A DNA stretch of 64,000 bases, taken from NCBI GenBank assembly GCA_964470555.1, contig CAYYDG010000030.1, forward strand, positions 27,582 to 91,581, given 5' to 3'. The notes beneath the pieces were generated by a model, which did not search any database, was not told the DNA's origin, and saw nothing but the letters and a program-made list of their open reading frames with translations. The translations under genes and the position numbers were made by a program. The first letter of the stretch is position 1. Every line of letters starts with the position of its first letter. The stretch comes from RBC074 sp964470555 (GTDB taxonomy: Bacteria > Acidobacteriota > Blastocatellia > RBC074). Of the stretch, positions 17,548 to 26,613 are shown piece by piece.

Positions 17548-19356
17548 ATGAAAATCCCGCGTGGGTTCAGCGATGAGTTACTAAATCAAGCCGATATTTT
17601 GCGGATTGTCGGTGATTACGTTTCGCTGAAAAAAGCCGGGAGCAATTACAAAGCTTGCTGTCCGTTTCACAACGAAAAGACGCCGAGTTTCAACGTCAAC
17701 CCGTCCAAAGGTATTTTCAAATGCTTTGGGTGCGGCAAAGGTGGCAATGCAATCACCTTCGTCATGGAAATCGAAGGCGCTCCGTTTCCTGAAGCGGTCA
17801 AGATCGTCGCCGAAAAATGTGGGATCGCGGTTCCGGTGGTTGCTGATGACCAGCGCGATTATGAAGAACGCGATAGGCAACGCGCCGATTTGCTGCAATT
17901 GAATGCCTGGGCGACCGAGTTCTTTGAACAAAACCTGACCGAAACTGCCGAAGGCCGACGCGGGCTGGCTTATCTGGAAGGGCGTGGAATTACCGAAGCG
18001 ACTCGGCAACAGTTTCGGCTGGGGTATGCGCCGAACAGTTGGGACGCGATGAGCAGTTTTTTGCGTTCGCGCGGAGCTTCGACGGCGCAAATCGAACGCA
18101 GCGGTCTGGTGACTCTGAAAGAAGCGGGCGGCTTTTACGATCGGTTTCGCGGACGGTTGATGTTCCCGATTTGCGATACTCAGGGGCGAGCGGTCGCTTT
18201 TGGCGGGCGCATCATCGGCGAAGGCGAGCCGAAATACCTGAATTCGCCTGAAACCGCCGTCTACACCAAAGGCCAGCATCTGTTTGGTCTTGGGTATTCA
18301 CGCGATTCGATACGGAATAAGGACTTTGCGATTCTGGTCGAAGGTTATCTGGATTTCCTGATTCCGTTTCAGGAAGGCGTTCGCAACCTGGTTGCCAGTC
18401 TGGGAACAGCGCTGACCGAAAACCAGGTGCGGCTGTTGGGGCGATATACGCGAAAAATTGTAGTGAATTTCGACCCGGATTCGGCTGGAGTGGCGGCGAC
18501 CAAACGCAGCCTGGAATTGCTTTTGGGCGAAGGGTTCAAGGTCAATGTGCTGACCTTGCCGGACAACTTGGATCCCGATGAGTTCATCCGAGCGCGCGGC
18601 GCAGACGGTTACTTGCGATTGCTCAAGAACTCCCAACCTTTTCTGGATTACATAGTTGAACAGGCTGTCGGCGCAAATGACCAGAAATCCCCATCCGGTA
18701 AAGTCGAAACGATTAACTCAATTCTGCCGTACTTAAAGTTGGTAAAAGATCGGATCGAACGTTCAGAGCAGTTTGAACGCATCGCCGACCGGCTGAAAAT
18801 TGACAGTAAGCTGATTCGCCAGGAATTCAAAAAGGCTGCCGAAACGCGGCAGGAAAAAGTCAGCGAACGCGCGGTCATTGCCAGCGTCGCGTTGAAACCT
18901 GCGGAGCGAAAGTTGCTAGAGGTTTTACTCAATTGCCAGCCCATTCGGCGGCAGTTGAGTCTGAAAATCACCGAAGAAGATTATTTCGGCCTCAGAACCG
19001 AAAAACTTTTTCACACGATCTTTGAGTTTGAACGTCAACAGATAGAGATTTCGTATCCGGCATTGAGTCAGCAACTCGGCGACGAGGAATTGGCAAGCGA
19101 TTTGCTGCCCAGACTGATGATCAGTGACACCGAGTTTGATGTGACGGATCAGGAATCTCTGAATCGAGCTGAACGGGAGGCGTTGGAAAGTCTTCACAGC
19201 TTGCGCTGCGGAAAATTGGCCGAACGACAATCGGCACTCCAAGCTGAGCTAAACCAGGCGCAACGAAGCAACAACCCCGAACGTTTAGGCGAATTGATGA
19301 TGCTCAAGTTTGAATTGGCCAAACAGGAACGAGAATTGGCGCGATGGAACGGCTAA
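17548..19356 (+). CDS. dnaG: DNA primase DnaG
   Basis: DnaG makes the RNA primers for DNA replication. The 602 residues show the full family order: a CHC2 zinc finger (C38, H41, C59, C62 in CCPFH and KCFGC), the catalytic core (YLEGRGI, FRGRLMFPI, AFGGRII), a Toprim domain (ILVEGYLDFL with FDPDSAG downstream) and a C-terminal helicase-binding region. The gene is followed about 140 bases later by rpoD, the conserved dnaG-rpoD arrangement of the macromolecular synthesis operon. No strong ribosome site is seen before the ATG. Confidence 0.97.
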   Translation: MKIPRGFSDELLNQADILRIVGDYVSLKKAGSNYKACCPFHNEKTPSFNVNPSKGIFKCFGCGKGGNAITFVMEIEGAPFPEAVKIVAEKCGIAVPVVADDQRDYEERDRQRADLLQLNAWATEFFEQNLTETAEGRRGLAYLEGRGITEATRQQFRLGYAPNSWDAMSSFLRSRGASTAQIERSGLVTLKEAGGFYDRFRGRLMFPICDTQGRAVAFGGRIIGEGEPKYLNSPETAVYTKGQHLFGLGYSRDSIRNKDFAILVEGYLDFLIPFQEGVRNLVASLGTALTENQVRLLGRYTRKIVVNFDPDSAGVAATKRSLELLLGEGFKVNVLTLPDNLDPDEFIRARGADGYLRLLKNSQPFLDYIVEQAVGANDQKSPSGKVETINSILPYLKLVKDRIERSEQFERIADRLKIDSKLIRQEFKKAAETRQEKVSERAVIASVALKPAERKLLEVLLNCQPIRRQLSLKITEEDYFGLRTEKLFHTIFEFERQQIEISYPALSQQLGDEELASDLLPRLMISDTEFDVTDQESLNRAEREALESLHSLRCGKLAERQSALQAELNQAQRSNNPERLGELMMLKFELAKQERELARWNG

Positions 19357-19498
19357 AAAGTGAGTAGCCGGATAATTCTCAATGACAAGTCGCCAAACCG
19401 TTGACCTGATGGGCACGTAACAAAAAAAAGAAGTAAGACACAAGGAGTGAAAGCTTTGGTGTGGCGATTTTGCTGTCGCACCGAAAGGAGAGTCCAAA

Positions 19499-21211
19499 TT
19501 GGAAGAAAAATACACAGAAGATGTTCAGAAGCTCCTGGACATGGGCATGGGGAAGGAAAAACCTTTCTTGAGCTATGACGACATCAATCAGGAACTGCCT
19601 GAAGGATTGGTTTCGCCGGACGAAATCGAAGACATTTTTGCGGCGCTCGGCGGAGAAGGCATCACCATTGGCGATTCCGAAGAGAAGTTTCTGGAAAGCG
19701 CCGTCGCTGCCGCCAATGCCGACAAAAAGATGGATGAGGCGCAGGAAGAAGAGGTCGAACAACTCGATCTTTCTCCGGGCAATCTGGAAAAAACCAACGA
19801 TCCGGTTCGTTTGTATCTGCGCGAAATGGGCATTGTGCCGCTGTTGACCCGCGAAGGCGAAGTCGCCATCGCCAAACGCATCGAACGCGGCAAAATCCGC
19901 GCGCAGAAAGCTGTTTCCCGTTCGCCGATTGCCGTTGCCGAGCTGATTCAAATCGGCAAGGAATTGAACGAGGAATATCTTTCCGTTCGTGAAATCGTGA
20001 CCTTCACCGAACAGGAAGGCATCACCGAAGAAAAAATTCTCGAATATCACAACTACACGCTGGAAACGATTGCGGAAATCGGCAAGGTCTTCAAAAAGAC
20101 CAACCAGATGTATGAAAAATTGCTTGCCGAACCGAAACGTTCGCCTAAGCTGAACAAGATGAAGCGCAAACTGGCTCGGCAACGCATCGAACTTTCGCAT
20201 CTGTTCCGGTTGCTGGAATTTACGCCGAAGGTGCAGGAACGATTGATCGGCGCAATGCGTCGCGCTTCGATGGAAGTCAAAGAAACCGAGCGCGAAATTG
20301 ACAAGCTGCAACGTTCGTACGAACGCAAACGCAACGAAGACGAAAAGAAAGAAGCTGAAAAGAAGCTTCGCGCCACCAAACGTCATTTGACTCAATTGGA
20401 AGAGCAGCATCGTTTGCCCGCTATGGACATCAAACGTTCGCTGCAAACCGTCATTGCCGGCGAAGCCGAAGCGCAGCAAGCCAAGAAAGAACTGGTCGAA
20501 GCTAACCTTCGATTGGTGGTTTCCATTGCCAAGAAATACACCAACCGTGGATTGCAGTTCCTGGACCTGATTCAGGAAGGCAACATCGGGTTGATGAAGG
20601 CTGTGGACAAGTTCGAGTATCGTCGCGGATATAAGTTTTCGACATACGCCACGTGGTGGATTCGGCAGGCGATCACTCGTGCAATTGCCGACCAAGCCAG
20701 AACAATCCGAATTCCGGTTCACATGATCGAAACGATCAACAAACTGATTCGGACTTCACGCGCGCTGGTGCAGGAACTCGGACGCGAGCCAACGTCGGAA
20801 GAGATCGCCAAGAAGATGGACATTCCTGCGTCGAAAGTTCGCAAGGTGCTAAAGATCGCCCAGGAACCAATCTCGCTCGAAACTCCCATCGGAGAAGAGG
20901 AAGATTCGCATCTTGGAGATTTCATCGAAGACAAGACGATTCAGAACCCGGCGGAAGCCGTCATCAACATCAACCTGCGGGAAATTACCGAAGAAGTGTT
21001 GAAGACGTTGACGCCGCGCGAAGAAAAAGTCATCAAGATGCGCTTCGGTCTTGGCCCGAACGGCAGCGAACACACGCTGGAAGAAGTCGGCCAGCATTTC
21101 GCCGTCACCCGCGAACGCATTCGCCAAATTGAAGCCAAAGCGCTTCGCAAACTCCGTCATCCGTCGCGCTCTCGTAAGCTGAAAGCGTTTCTGGAAAGCG
21201 GCAGACCCTGA
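19499..21211 (+). CDS. rpoD: Primary sigma factor RpoD (sigma-70), TTG start
   Basis: This is the housekeeping sigma subunit of RNA polymerase, 570 residues. Translation most likely starts at TTG 19499: AAAGGAG lies 9 bases upstream and no ATG fits. Region 1.2 is DPVRLYLREMG, region 2 includes ANLRLVVSIAKKY and the core/-10 segment FSTYATWWIRQAITRAI, region 3 is intact, and region 4 ends with the helix-turn-helix TLEEVGQHFAVTRERIRQIE. Between regions 1.2 and 2 is a charged Arg/Lys/Glu-rich non-conserved insert. A strong terminator follows. Confidence 0.97.
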   Translation: MEEKYTEDVQKLLDMGMGKEKPFLSYDDINQELPEGLVSPDEIEDIFAALGGEGITIGDSEEKFLESAVAAANADKKMDEAQEEEVEQLDLSPGNLEKTNDPVRLYLREMGIVPLLTREGEVAIAKRIERGKIRAQKAVSRSPIAVAELIQIGKELNEEYLSVREIVTFTEQEGITEEKILEYHNYTLETIAEIGKVFKKTNQMYEKLLAEPKRSPKLNKMKRKLARQRIELSHLFRLLEFTPKVQERLIGAMRRASMEVKETEREIDKLQRSYERKRNEDEKKEAEKKLRATKRHLTQLEEQHRLPAMDIKRSLQTVIAGEAEAQQAKKELVEANLRLVVSIAKKYTNRGLQFLDLIQEGNIGLMKAVDKFEYRRGYKFSTYATWWIRQAITRAIADQARTIRIPVHMIETINKLIRTSRALVQELGREPTSEEIAKKMDIPASKVRKVLKIAQEPISLETPIGEEEDSHLGDFIEDKTIQNPAEAVININLREITEEVLKTLTPREEKVIKMRFGLGPNGSEHTLEEVGQHFAVTRERIRQIEAKALRKLRHPSRSRKLKAFLESGRP

Positions 21212-21233
21212 AATTCTACAACCAGAACAAACC

Positions 21234-21272
21234 AAGCCTCAGTTGCCTTTGCAGGTGACTGAGGCTTTTTTG
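21234..21272 (+). terminator. Intrinsic terminator after rpoD
   Basis: AAGCCTCAGT (21234-21243) pairs perfectly with ACTGAGGCTT (21258-21267), followed by a T run. It lies 23 bases after the rpoD stop codon. Confidence 0.92.
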
Positions 21273-21626
21273 TTATTCTCGATAGCTCATCTTGTCCTTC
21301 AAATCATGTAGCTCCTGAGGACGATCAACACGACAGTAAGTAACAGTTAGCATATTCACTTTATGTGGCAGGTGGCGCTCGTTGAGGTGGAGTTCGGGTA
21401 TTTTTTTTTCTCGCTTTTCTGGGTTGACAGAGCTAGCTGGCATGTATAGCATTCGCGCCGAAGTTGCCCAAAAACACAAAACATTCAGTAACTCTTCTGT
21501 GGGAAGCGCTTTTTCATAGTTTTCGAGGCATTGCAGTAAGATCCTCGGCAATAAGGTGAAAGGTGCGTCGCGCCGAATAGCCAAAACTCCCAATAACAAC
21601 CAAATCCTTAACCGAGGAAACTACAA
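21273..21626. other. AT-richer intergenic region
   Basis: No supported gene is seen here. A 108-codon open frame on the minus strand lacks a ribosome site and family features. This region begins a stretch, up to about 23.5 kb, that is visibly AT-richer than the rest of the window. Confidence 0.5.
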
Positions 21627-22520
21627 GTGAAAGTTACTTTGAAAGCCATGGCTTCAGGAATTGCTCTGTTCATATTGTTGACAGCCGGAAGCAAAGCGAA
21701 AGCGTCAGAAACGACCTCTGCCGTGAAGCCTGCGGCAACTCAGGTTGAATACGTATTTACCAGCAACGGCATCATGGCCGGGGCTGAGCCTTCGCCGTTG
21801 GAGATCGTTCAGGTTGCGCGCAATGAATCTGCACTTCCGATTGGCGGAGTGTTCAAATCCGACATGGACTTGTTGAGCAATGCGGTGATTCGCGTCAAAA
21901 ACAGCTCAAAAGAGGAAATCAAAGTTGCTCGTTTGGCCGTTGATTGGATTGACCCCCAAGTTGGCCGAACATTCGCGACTATGTGTGGCCTCGAAGTAAG
22001 CTCATTAGCGCCTGGCGCTGAATTCGTCGGGAAGGCTACAACAATCAGCGCGGAAAAAATGAGAAACGGTTTTGCCATAGCCGGACGGGCACAACAACGC
22101 TTGCTGGTTCGCGTCGACACGGTTGAGCTTGCTAACGACACTTTGTGGCAATACGGAGTTATGCATCGCAAAGACCCGAACTCTCCGGATGGTTGGACGC
22201 GAATATCTCAAGCTGTCCCCTACAGAAAAATTGCCCGCTATCTTCAGACGCATAATGCTAGCATCAAAAAGGAAAATATTGTGAGCCCAGCCAGCACATT
22301 CTCAATATGTGCTTATTGGAAAGGGGCTTCGGCGGCCTACCCTACCTTTTGCGAAAGTTGTGGCTGCAACATCTACAATGATGCCTATGACTTAAACACC
22401 CCTCAGCCTAATGGCTTTGACAGGTTCCTTTTTGATTATATTCCACAAGGATGTGCTGGGTATGGTTGGTGGGAATGCCCAGACTGCTATAAGATGAGTA
22501 TCATTAGCTACACTTGTTAG
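21627..22520 (+). CDS. Secreted cysteine-rich protein of unknown function, GTG start
   Basis: This 297-residue protein starts at GTG with GAGG 9 bases upstream. It has a signal peptide (MKVTLKAMASGIALFILLTA) and a middle part that looks like a beta-sandwich (VIRVKNSSKEEIKVARLAV). The last 70 residues carry seven cysteines (CAYWKG, CESCGCNIY, GCAGYG, CPDCYK, final C), suggesting disulfides or a metal site. I recognise no family. The DNA is somewhat AT-richer than the housekeeping genes around it, which fits acquisition from elsewhere but is not proof. A perfect 22-bp hairpin follows the gene. Confidence 0.7.
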   Translation: MKVTLKAMASGIALFILLTAGSKAKASETTSAVKPAATQVEYVFTSNGIMAGAEPSPLEIVQVARNESALPIGGVFKSDMDLLSNAVIRVKNSSKEEIKVARLAVDWIDPQVGRTFATMCGLEVSSLAPGAEFVGKATTISAEKMRNGFAIAGRAQQRLLVRVDTVELANDTLWQYGVMHRKDPNSPDGWTRISQAVPYRKIARYLQTHNASIKKENIVSPASTFSICAYWKGASAAYPTFCESCGCNIYNDAYDLNTPQPNGFDRFLFDYIPQGCAGYGWWECPDCYKMSIISYTC

Positions 22521-22544
22521 CCACAATCCGATCAATTTAATAAG

Positions 22545-22591
22545 CTTAAAAGCATTTAGCAGGACACGTTGTCCTGCTAAATGCTTTTAAG
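22545..22591. terminator. Perfect 22-bp hairpin, bidirectional terminator
   Basis: Arms 22545-22566 and 22570-22591 are exact complements with a 3-base loop (CGT). The outer part is an A run on the left and a T run on the right (AAAAGC...GCTTTT), so it can terminate in both directions. It separates two secreted-protein genes. Confidence 0.85.
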
Positions 22592-22648
22592 TTAGTGATT
22601 ACACTACTCTCCAAATTATATCTCTTAGTCTACTCCGGAGTCCTTTTT

Positions 22649-25600
22649 ATGAAACACATACTATTTGTCATTATTTCAATCATGTTGCTAACTGTTCTTC
22701 TTGCAGCTTTCTTGGCTCACAAGAAGCAAGTTAGCGCACAAGGTAAATCAGAAGTCAGCATATTGACTGCTGATAATCAATCGCTGACCACACTGAAGAT
22801 ATTGAGAGCTTTTGCCAGTTTAGCTAGAAACGAGAAAACTCTTCCCTATTTTTTTACTAAAGATAACGATCTGAAATTGTGGGAACAGGAAATAAAGTGG
22901 CAAGCTACCTCTAGTGCTCTGCCGATACAAACAGATGCCAGTGAGCCACTGCAGATATCTTTGCGATTTAACTCAGGTATAGAAAGTGACCCTTTGGCAA
23001 AAGCAGCAATTCAACGAGCATCTGCAAAGTGGGAAAACTATGTAAGTAGATCATTTGTATCAGAATTGCAGAAGTTCAATATCGCTGTGGATGTTGATTA
23101 CGGTGGAACTGCATTTGGCTTACCTTTTCAATCTTCTACAACAATTGCCAAAGCTAGATTGACGCAGTTCTATTTAATAAGCGCCCAAATAGCTCCTTTT
23201 TCGGAGTTCTGGGAAGGACGTTATTATAGCTATGAACATCAAGAGCGGGTTCAACAAGAATTTCGTGAAACTGCAATTCCGACAGATTTAGGAAACACTC
23301 CTGCATTCATTTTGACGAGGCCAATTTCTCTGGTGTTAGGCCATGGCTCTCTCAGGGAGTTTCAACACAATGTAGCATTCAATTCTTCTCTGAATTACGA
23401 TTTTGATCCGAGTGATGGAATTGATCCGGGAAAACTGGATTTCGAATCTCTAGTAACGCGAGAGTTAGGGCGATTCCTGGGCTTTGTTTCCAGAGTTGGA
23501 GTCAAGGAAATAGACACCAAACCAGAGCACTTTATTGCATTCGGATTGAACCCGGCGGCGCCGACCATGTGGGATTGGTTTCGTTTTCGTCCGGGAGTGA
23601 CGATGGATGATTTCAGTTCAGCGCAGCGCGTGCAGCGGTCTGGCGGCGAGCAGGTGTTTTTCACGGGTGACATTGAAGCTCCGCTGGCTTCGGGCGCGGC
23701 GAACGCTGCGGACTGGGAAGGTTTGAATCCGAACTGGTTGTATTACGGTCGCGCGGCCAGTCATTGGAAAGATGATGCCTTGACCGGTCAGTACATCGGA
23801 ATCATGGATGAAAGTTACCTGCCGGGCGAACGCGGAGGCATTACGGCAACGGATTTAACCGCGCTGAGTTACTTTGGCTATCGCATCACCCCTGAAGCTA
23901 AGGTGATGGAAGTGTTATCTGTGGATGATGGTACGCGCGAACAAGTGTTGCCTTCTGGTAATGCGATGTTAGTCAATCGGCTGACTCCGGCGCGCGCGCC
24001 TTTCAACGTGGAAAGTGTCAGAGTGCAATTGCCTGCGTTGGCTGATGGCTCTTCGGTGGTGGGCAAGCGGTTGCGGGTGGTGGCGTTTGCCGATGCTGCG
24101 CGTTCCGGCCAGCCGACCGCCAACCCGCAATTCCTGGTTGATCGAACGATCACGATTTCGGCCTTGCCGGAAAACCGCATGCTGGAAGTGATGTTGCCGG
24201 AAGCGGTGACGGTCAACGTCGGCGACCTGTATGTCGGAGTCCAATCGGTTGATGGCAATCTGAGTTTTGCCGCCGACACCAATGGCGAAACGCCCAACCG
24301 TTCTTTCGTCTCCAATGACAACGGAGCGAGTTTCCAGTCGCTGCGGATTTCAGGGGCGGTGGCCAACGTGATTGTGCGGGCGGCGGTCAACGCCAGATTC
24401 AACGCTGTCAGCAACCTCGTTCCCGAAGTAAAGGAAATCAGCCCGACAGCCGCGCCTACAGGCTCAAGCTTCAAGCTGACGATTTTCGGGCGCAACTTTT
24501 TTCCTGATTCGGCAGACGCCGCCGGAGTCCGATACAAATCCGTCATACGGATCAACGGTCAGGATAAACCGACTGAGTTTCTGTCACTCAGACAGTTGCG
24601 AACGGAGATTTCAGCGGCGGATTTGGCGGGACTGGCTTCGGCGCGCGTGACTGTGGCGACGACGACGCCGAACGGAGTGGTCGAATCCGCTCCGGTTGAA
24701 TTGTCTGTGACGCCGAATGCGCCAGTTCCGAATCTGGCGCAGATCGAACCTTCTGTGATTGCCGTTGGCAGCCCGGAAACCAGATTGATTGTGACCGGGC
24801 GCAATTTCACCGCTGCTTCCGTCGTTCGATTGAATGGCGAAGCTCGCCCAACCAGATTCATCAACAGCGCCAAGCTGGAAGCGACGATGCCAGCCAGCGA
24901 TTTTGTTGCCGCTTCGAATGCCGAACTCAGCGTGATGACGCCTGCGCCGGGCGGAGGAGCGTCCAACGTTATGTCGCTGCGCGTTGCCGGTTGCAGTTAC
25001 AAACTTTCGCAAAGCAGTTTTTTGAATCTGGGCGCGGGCAGACAATTCGAAGAAAACGGCGCTTATCAATTGCACGGGCTGACTCTGCAAACTGAAGATC
25101 ATTGTCCGTGGACTGCCGTCAGCAATGCCGCCTGGATAGAAGTCGCCAACAAGCAGGGCAAGGGCAGCGGGCCGATCGGTTTCAACGTTTCGAACAACAC
25201 AGGCATTGCGCAACGAAGCGGAGCGATCATCGTTGCAGACCAAACAATCGCCATCACCCAGGCGGGGTATCCGACAATGGTTTCGTCAGCCGCTTACGGT
25301 GAGGGTGGTTCGCCCGGAGGTTTGGCCACAATCTTCGGAACGAATCTGGCAAAGACAACTCAACTTGCGACTCAGCTACCGCTGCCAACGAATTTGGGAG
25401 GGACGACAGTTAAACTCAAATGGCTGTTTGGGCCGGCAACGCTGCCGGAACACATTGCGCAATTGCTTTTCGTCTCGCCAACTCAGATCAACCTGGTTTT
25501 GCCGGAAGACTTTCCGCGTCTGGACATTCGTGGTGTTCCCTTCTCTTTGTCGGTTTTTGTTGATGGGCAATTGGTTGCCGACGGCTACACGACTGTTTCG

Positions 25601-26011
25601 CCTGTTTATCCCGGCTTGTTTTCAGCCGATGCCAGCGGCAAAGGCCTGGCAGCGGCGGTCGCGTTGCGCGTCAAAGCCGACGGTTCGCAGAGTTACGAAC
25701 CTGTGGCTCTTTTCAATCAGGCGCAAAACAGATTCATCGCCCAGCCGATTGATTTTGGGGAAGAAAGCGACAGAGTTTTTCTGTTGTTGTTCGGCACTGG
25801 CATTCGCGGACGCAGCCAACCATCAGCCGTCAGGGTCAGAATTGGCGGAGTTGATACACCCGCGCTGTTTGCCGGCGCTCAAGGGGAGTATGCGGGACTG
25901 GATCAGGTCAACATCGAGTTGCCTCGTTCGTTGAAGGGACGCGGCGATGTGTCGGTGGTTTGCACGGTGGATGGCAGCGGATCGAACGCAGTGACAGTCA
26001 ACGTCAAATAA
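22649..26011 (+). CDS. Secreted metalloprotease-like protein with TIG, BACON and TIGR03437-like domains
   Basis: The ATG at 22649 is preferred (GGAG at 22637-22640); the frame extends upstream without a ribosome site. The 1120-residue protein has a signal peptide (MKHILFVIISIMLLTVLLAAF). Residues about 60-400 resemble secreted metalloproteases of the HEIGHALGF type, but the motif reads R271-E-L-G-R275-FLGF, so both zinc-binding histidines are arginines. Next come two TIG-like domains (LTIFGRNFF, LIVTGRNFT), a BACON-like domain (CPWTAVSNAAWIEV) and the acidobacterial TIGR03437-like C-terminus (GGLATIFGTNLA, FVSPTQINLVLP, FLLLFGTGI). The first 300 codons are AT-richer than the rest, suggesting a recombination joint near 23.5 kb. 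Probably a cell-surface binding protein. Confidence 0.78.
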   Translation: MKHILFVIISIMLLTVLLAAFLAHKKQVSAQGKSEVSILTADNQSLTTLKILRAFASLARNEKTLPYFFTKDNDLKLWEQEIKWQATSSALPIQTDASEPLQISLRFNSGIESDPLAKAAIQRASAKWENYVSRSFVSELQKFNIAVDVDYGGTAFGLPFQSSTTIAKARLTQFYLISAQIAPFSEFWEGRYYSYEHQERVQQEFRETAIPTDLGNTPAFILTRPISLVLGHGSLREFQHNVAFNSSLNYDFDPSDGIDPGKLDFESLVTRELGRFLGFVSRVGVKEIDTKPEHFIAFGLNPAAPTMWDWFRFRPGVTMDDFSSAQRVQRSGGEQVFFTGDIEAPLASGAANAADWEGLNPNWLYYGRAASHWKDDALTGQYIGIMDESYLPGERGGITATDLTALSYFGYRITPEAKVMEVLSVDDGTREQVLPSGNAMLVNRLTPARAPFNVESVRVQLPALADGSSVVGKRLRVVAFADAARSGQPTANPQFLVDRTITISALPENRMLEVMLPEAVTVNVGDLYVGVQSVDGNLSFAADTNGETPNRSFVSNDNGASFQSLRISGAVANVIVRAAVNARFNAVSNLVPEVKEISPTAAPTGSSFKLTIFGRNFFPDSADAAGVRYKSVIRINGQDKPTEFLSLRQLRTEISAADLAGLASARVTVATTTPNGVVESAPVELSVTPNAPVPNLAQIEPSVIAVGSPETRLIVTGRNFTAASVVRLNGEARPTRFINSAKLEATMPASDFVAASNAELSVMTPAPGGGASNVMSLRVAGCSYKLSQSSFLNLGAGRQFEENGAYQLHGLTLQTEDHCPWTAVSNAAWIEVANKQGKGSGPIGFNVSNNTGIAQRSGAIIVADQTIAITQAGYPTMVSSAAYGEGGSPGGLATIFGTNLAKTTQLATQLPLPTNLGGTTVKLKWLFGPATLPEHIAQLLFVSPTQINLVLPEDFPRLDIRGVPFSLSVFVDGQLVADGYTTVSPVYPGLFSADASGKGLAAAVALRVKADGSQSYEPVALFNQAQNRFIAQPIDFGEESDRVFLLLFGTGIRGRSQPSAVRVRIGGVDTPALFAGAQGEYAGLDQVNIELPRSLKGRGDVSVVCTVDGSGSNAVTVNVK

Positions 26012-26173
26012 TCAGGATCGGAAGCTGGCAAACTTCGGGTTGTCGCTTTGCCTGACAGAAATGGGCGAAGCGACGACCCGATTCGGTTTTCGATCTGGCC
26101 AATGGCCAGCGCGCAAGTGATGGGCTACAATCGCGCTCGCAGAAAATCACTTCAACAATTCAGGAAGGTCAAA

Positions 26174-26500
26174 ATGGAAGCACTGGGAATGATCGAATGC
26201 CGAGGCTTGGTGGCGATGATCGAAGCCGCCGACGCCATGGTCAAAGCCGCCAACGTCAAGCTGGTCGGATGGGAAAAAGTGGATGCGGGACTCGTGACAG
26301 CAATCGTGCGCGGCGAAGTCGGCGCGGTCAAAGCCGCCGTTGAAGCCGGAGCCGCCGCCGGTCGCAAAGTCGGCGAAGTGGTTTCCACTCACATCATTCC
26401 GCGTCCTCACGGCGAAGTGGATGAAGGTCTGCCCGTGTTGCACACCGGCGAAACTACGCGCAAACCGATCAGCGGTTCGGTCAACCCTCAGCGCGATTAG
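26174..26500 (+). CDS. Bacterial microcompartment shell protein (BMC-H)
   Basis: The 108 residues from the ATG at 26174 (AGGAAGG upstream) match the single-domain hexameric shell proteins PduA, EutM and CcmK: EALGMIECRGLVAMIEAADA, then KAANVKLVGWEKVDAG, then a RGEVGAVKAAVEAGAAAGR helix and HIIPRPHGEVDEGLP. These hexamers tile the shell of microcompartments and small metabolites pass through the central pore. No BMC-P or BMC-T partner, encapsulated enzyme or activating enzyme is seen nearby, so this is an orphan gene. Neighbours are a TIGR03437-type protein and a Uma2 gene. It may serve a microcompartment encoded elsewhere, or form tubes or sheets on its own. Confidence 0.95.
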   Translation: MEALGMIECRGLVAMIEAADAMVKAANVKLVGWEKVDAGLVTAIVRGEVGAVKAAVEAGAAAGRKVGEVVSTHIIPRPHGEVDEGLPVLHTGETTRKPISGSVNPQRD

Positions 26501-26613
26501 GCAGTCCTTGAGAAGTGTGTCCGCTTGCTTGTTATTGCAACGTGAAATTGAAGGTCAGAATGCCCTGAACCTTGACCGGTCTTCCATCTAAAAAAGAAGC
26601 TCTTTTCATCGCT

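Noticed and set aside
19379..20722. 447-codon open frame antisense to rpoD
   Set aside because: Phe/Gln-rich shadow translation of a certain sigma-factor gene.
21273..21599. 108-codon minus-strand frame after rpoD
   Set aside because: No ribosome site, no recognisable domain, and it begins at the rpoD terminator.
26048..26173. N-terminal extension of the microcompartment shell gene
   Set aside because: The BMC domain begins exactly at the ATG at 26174, which has a good ribosome site; the extension is not family-like.
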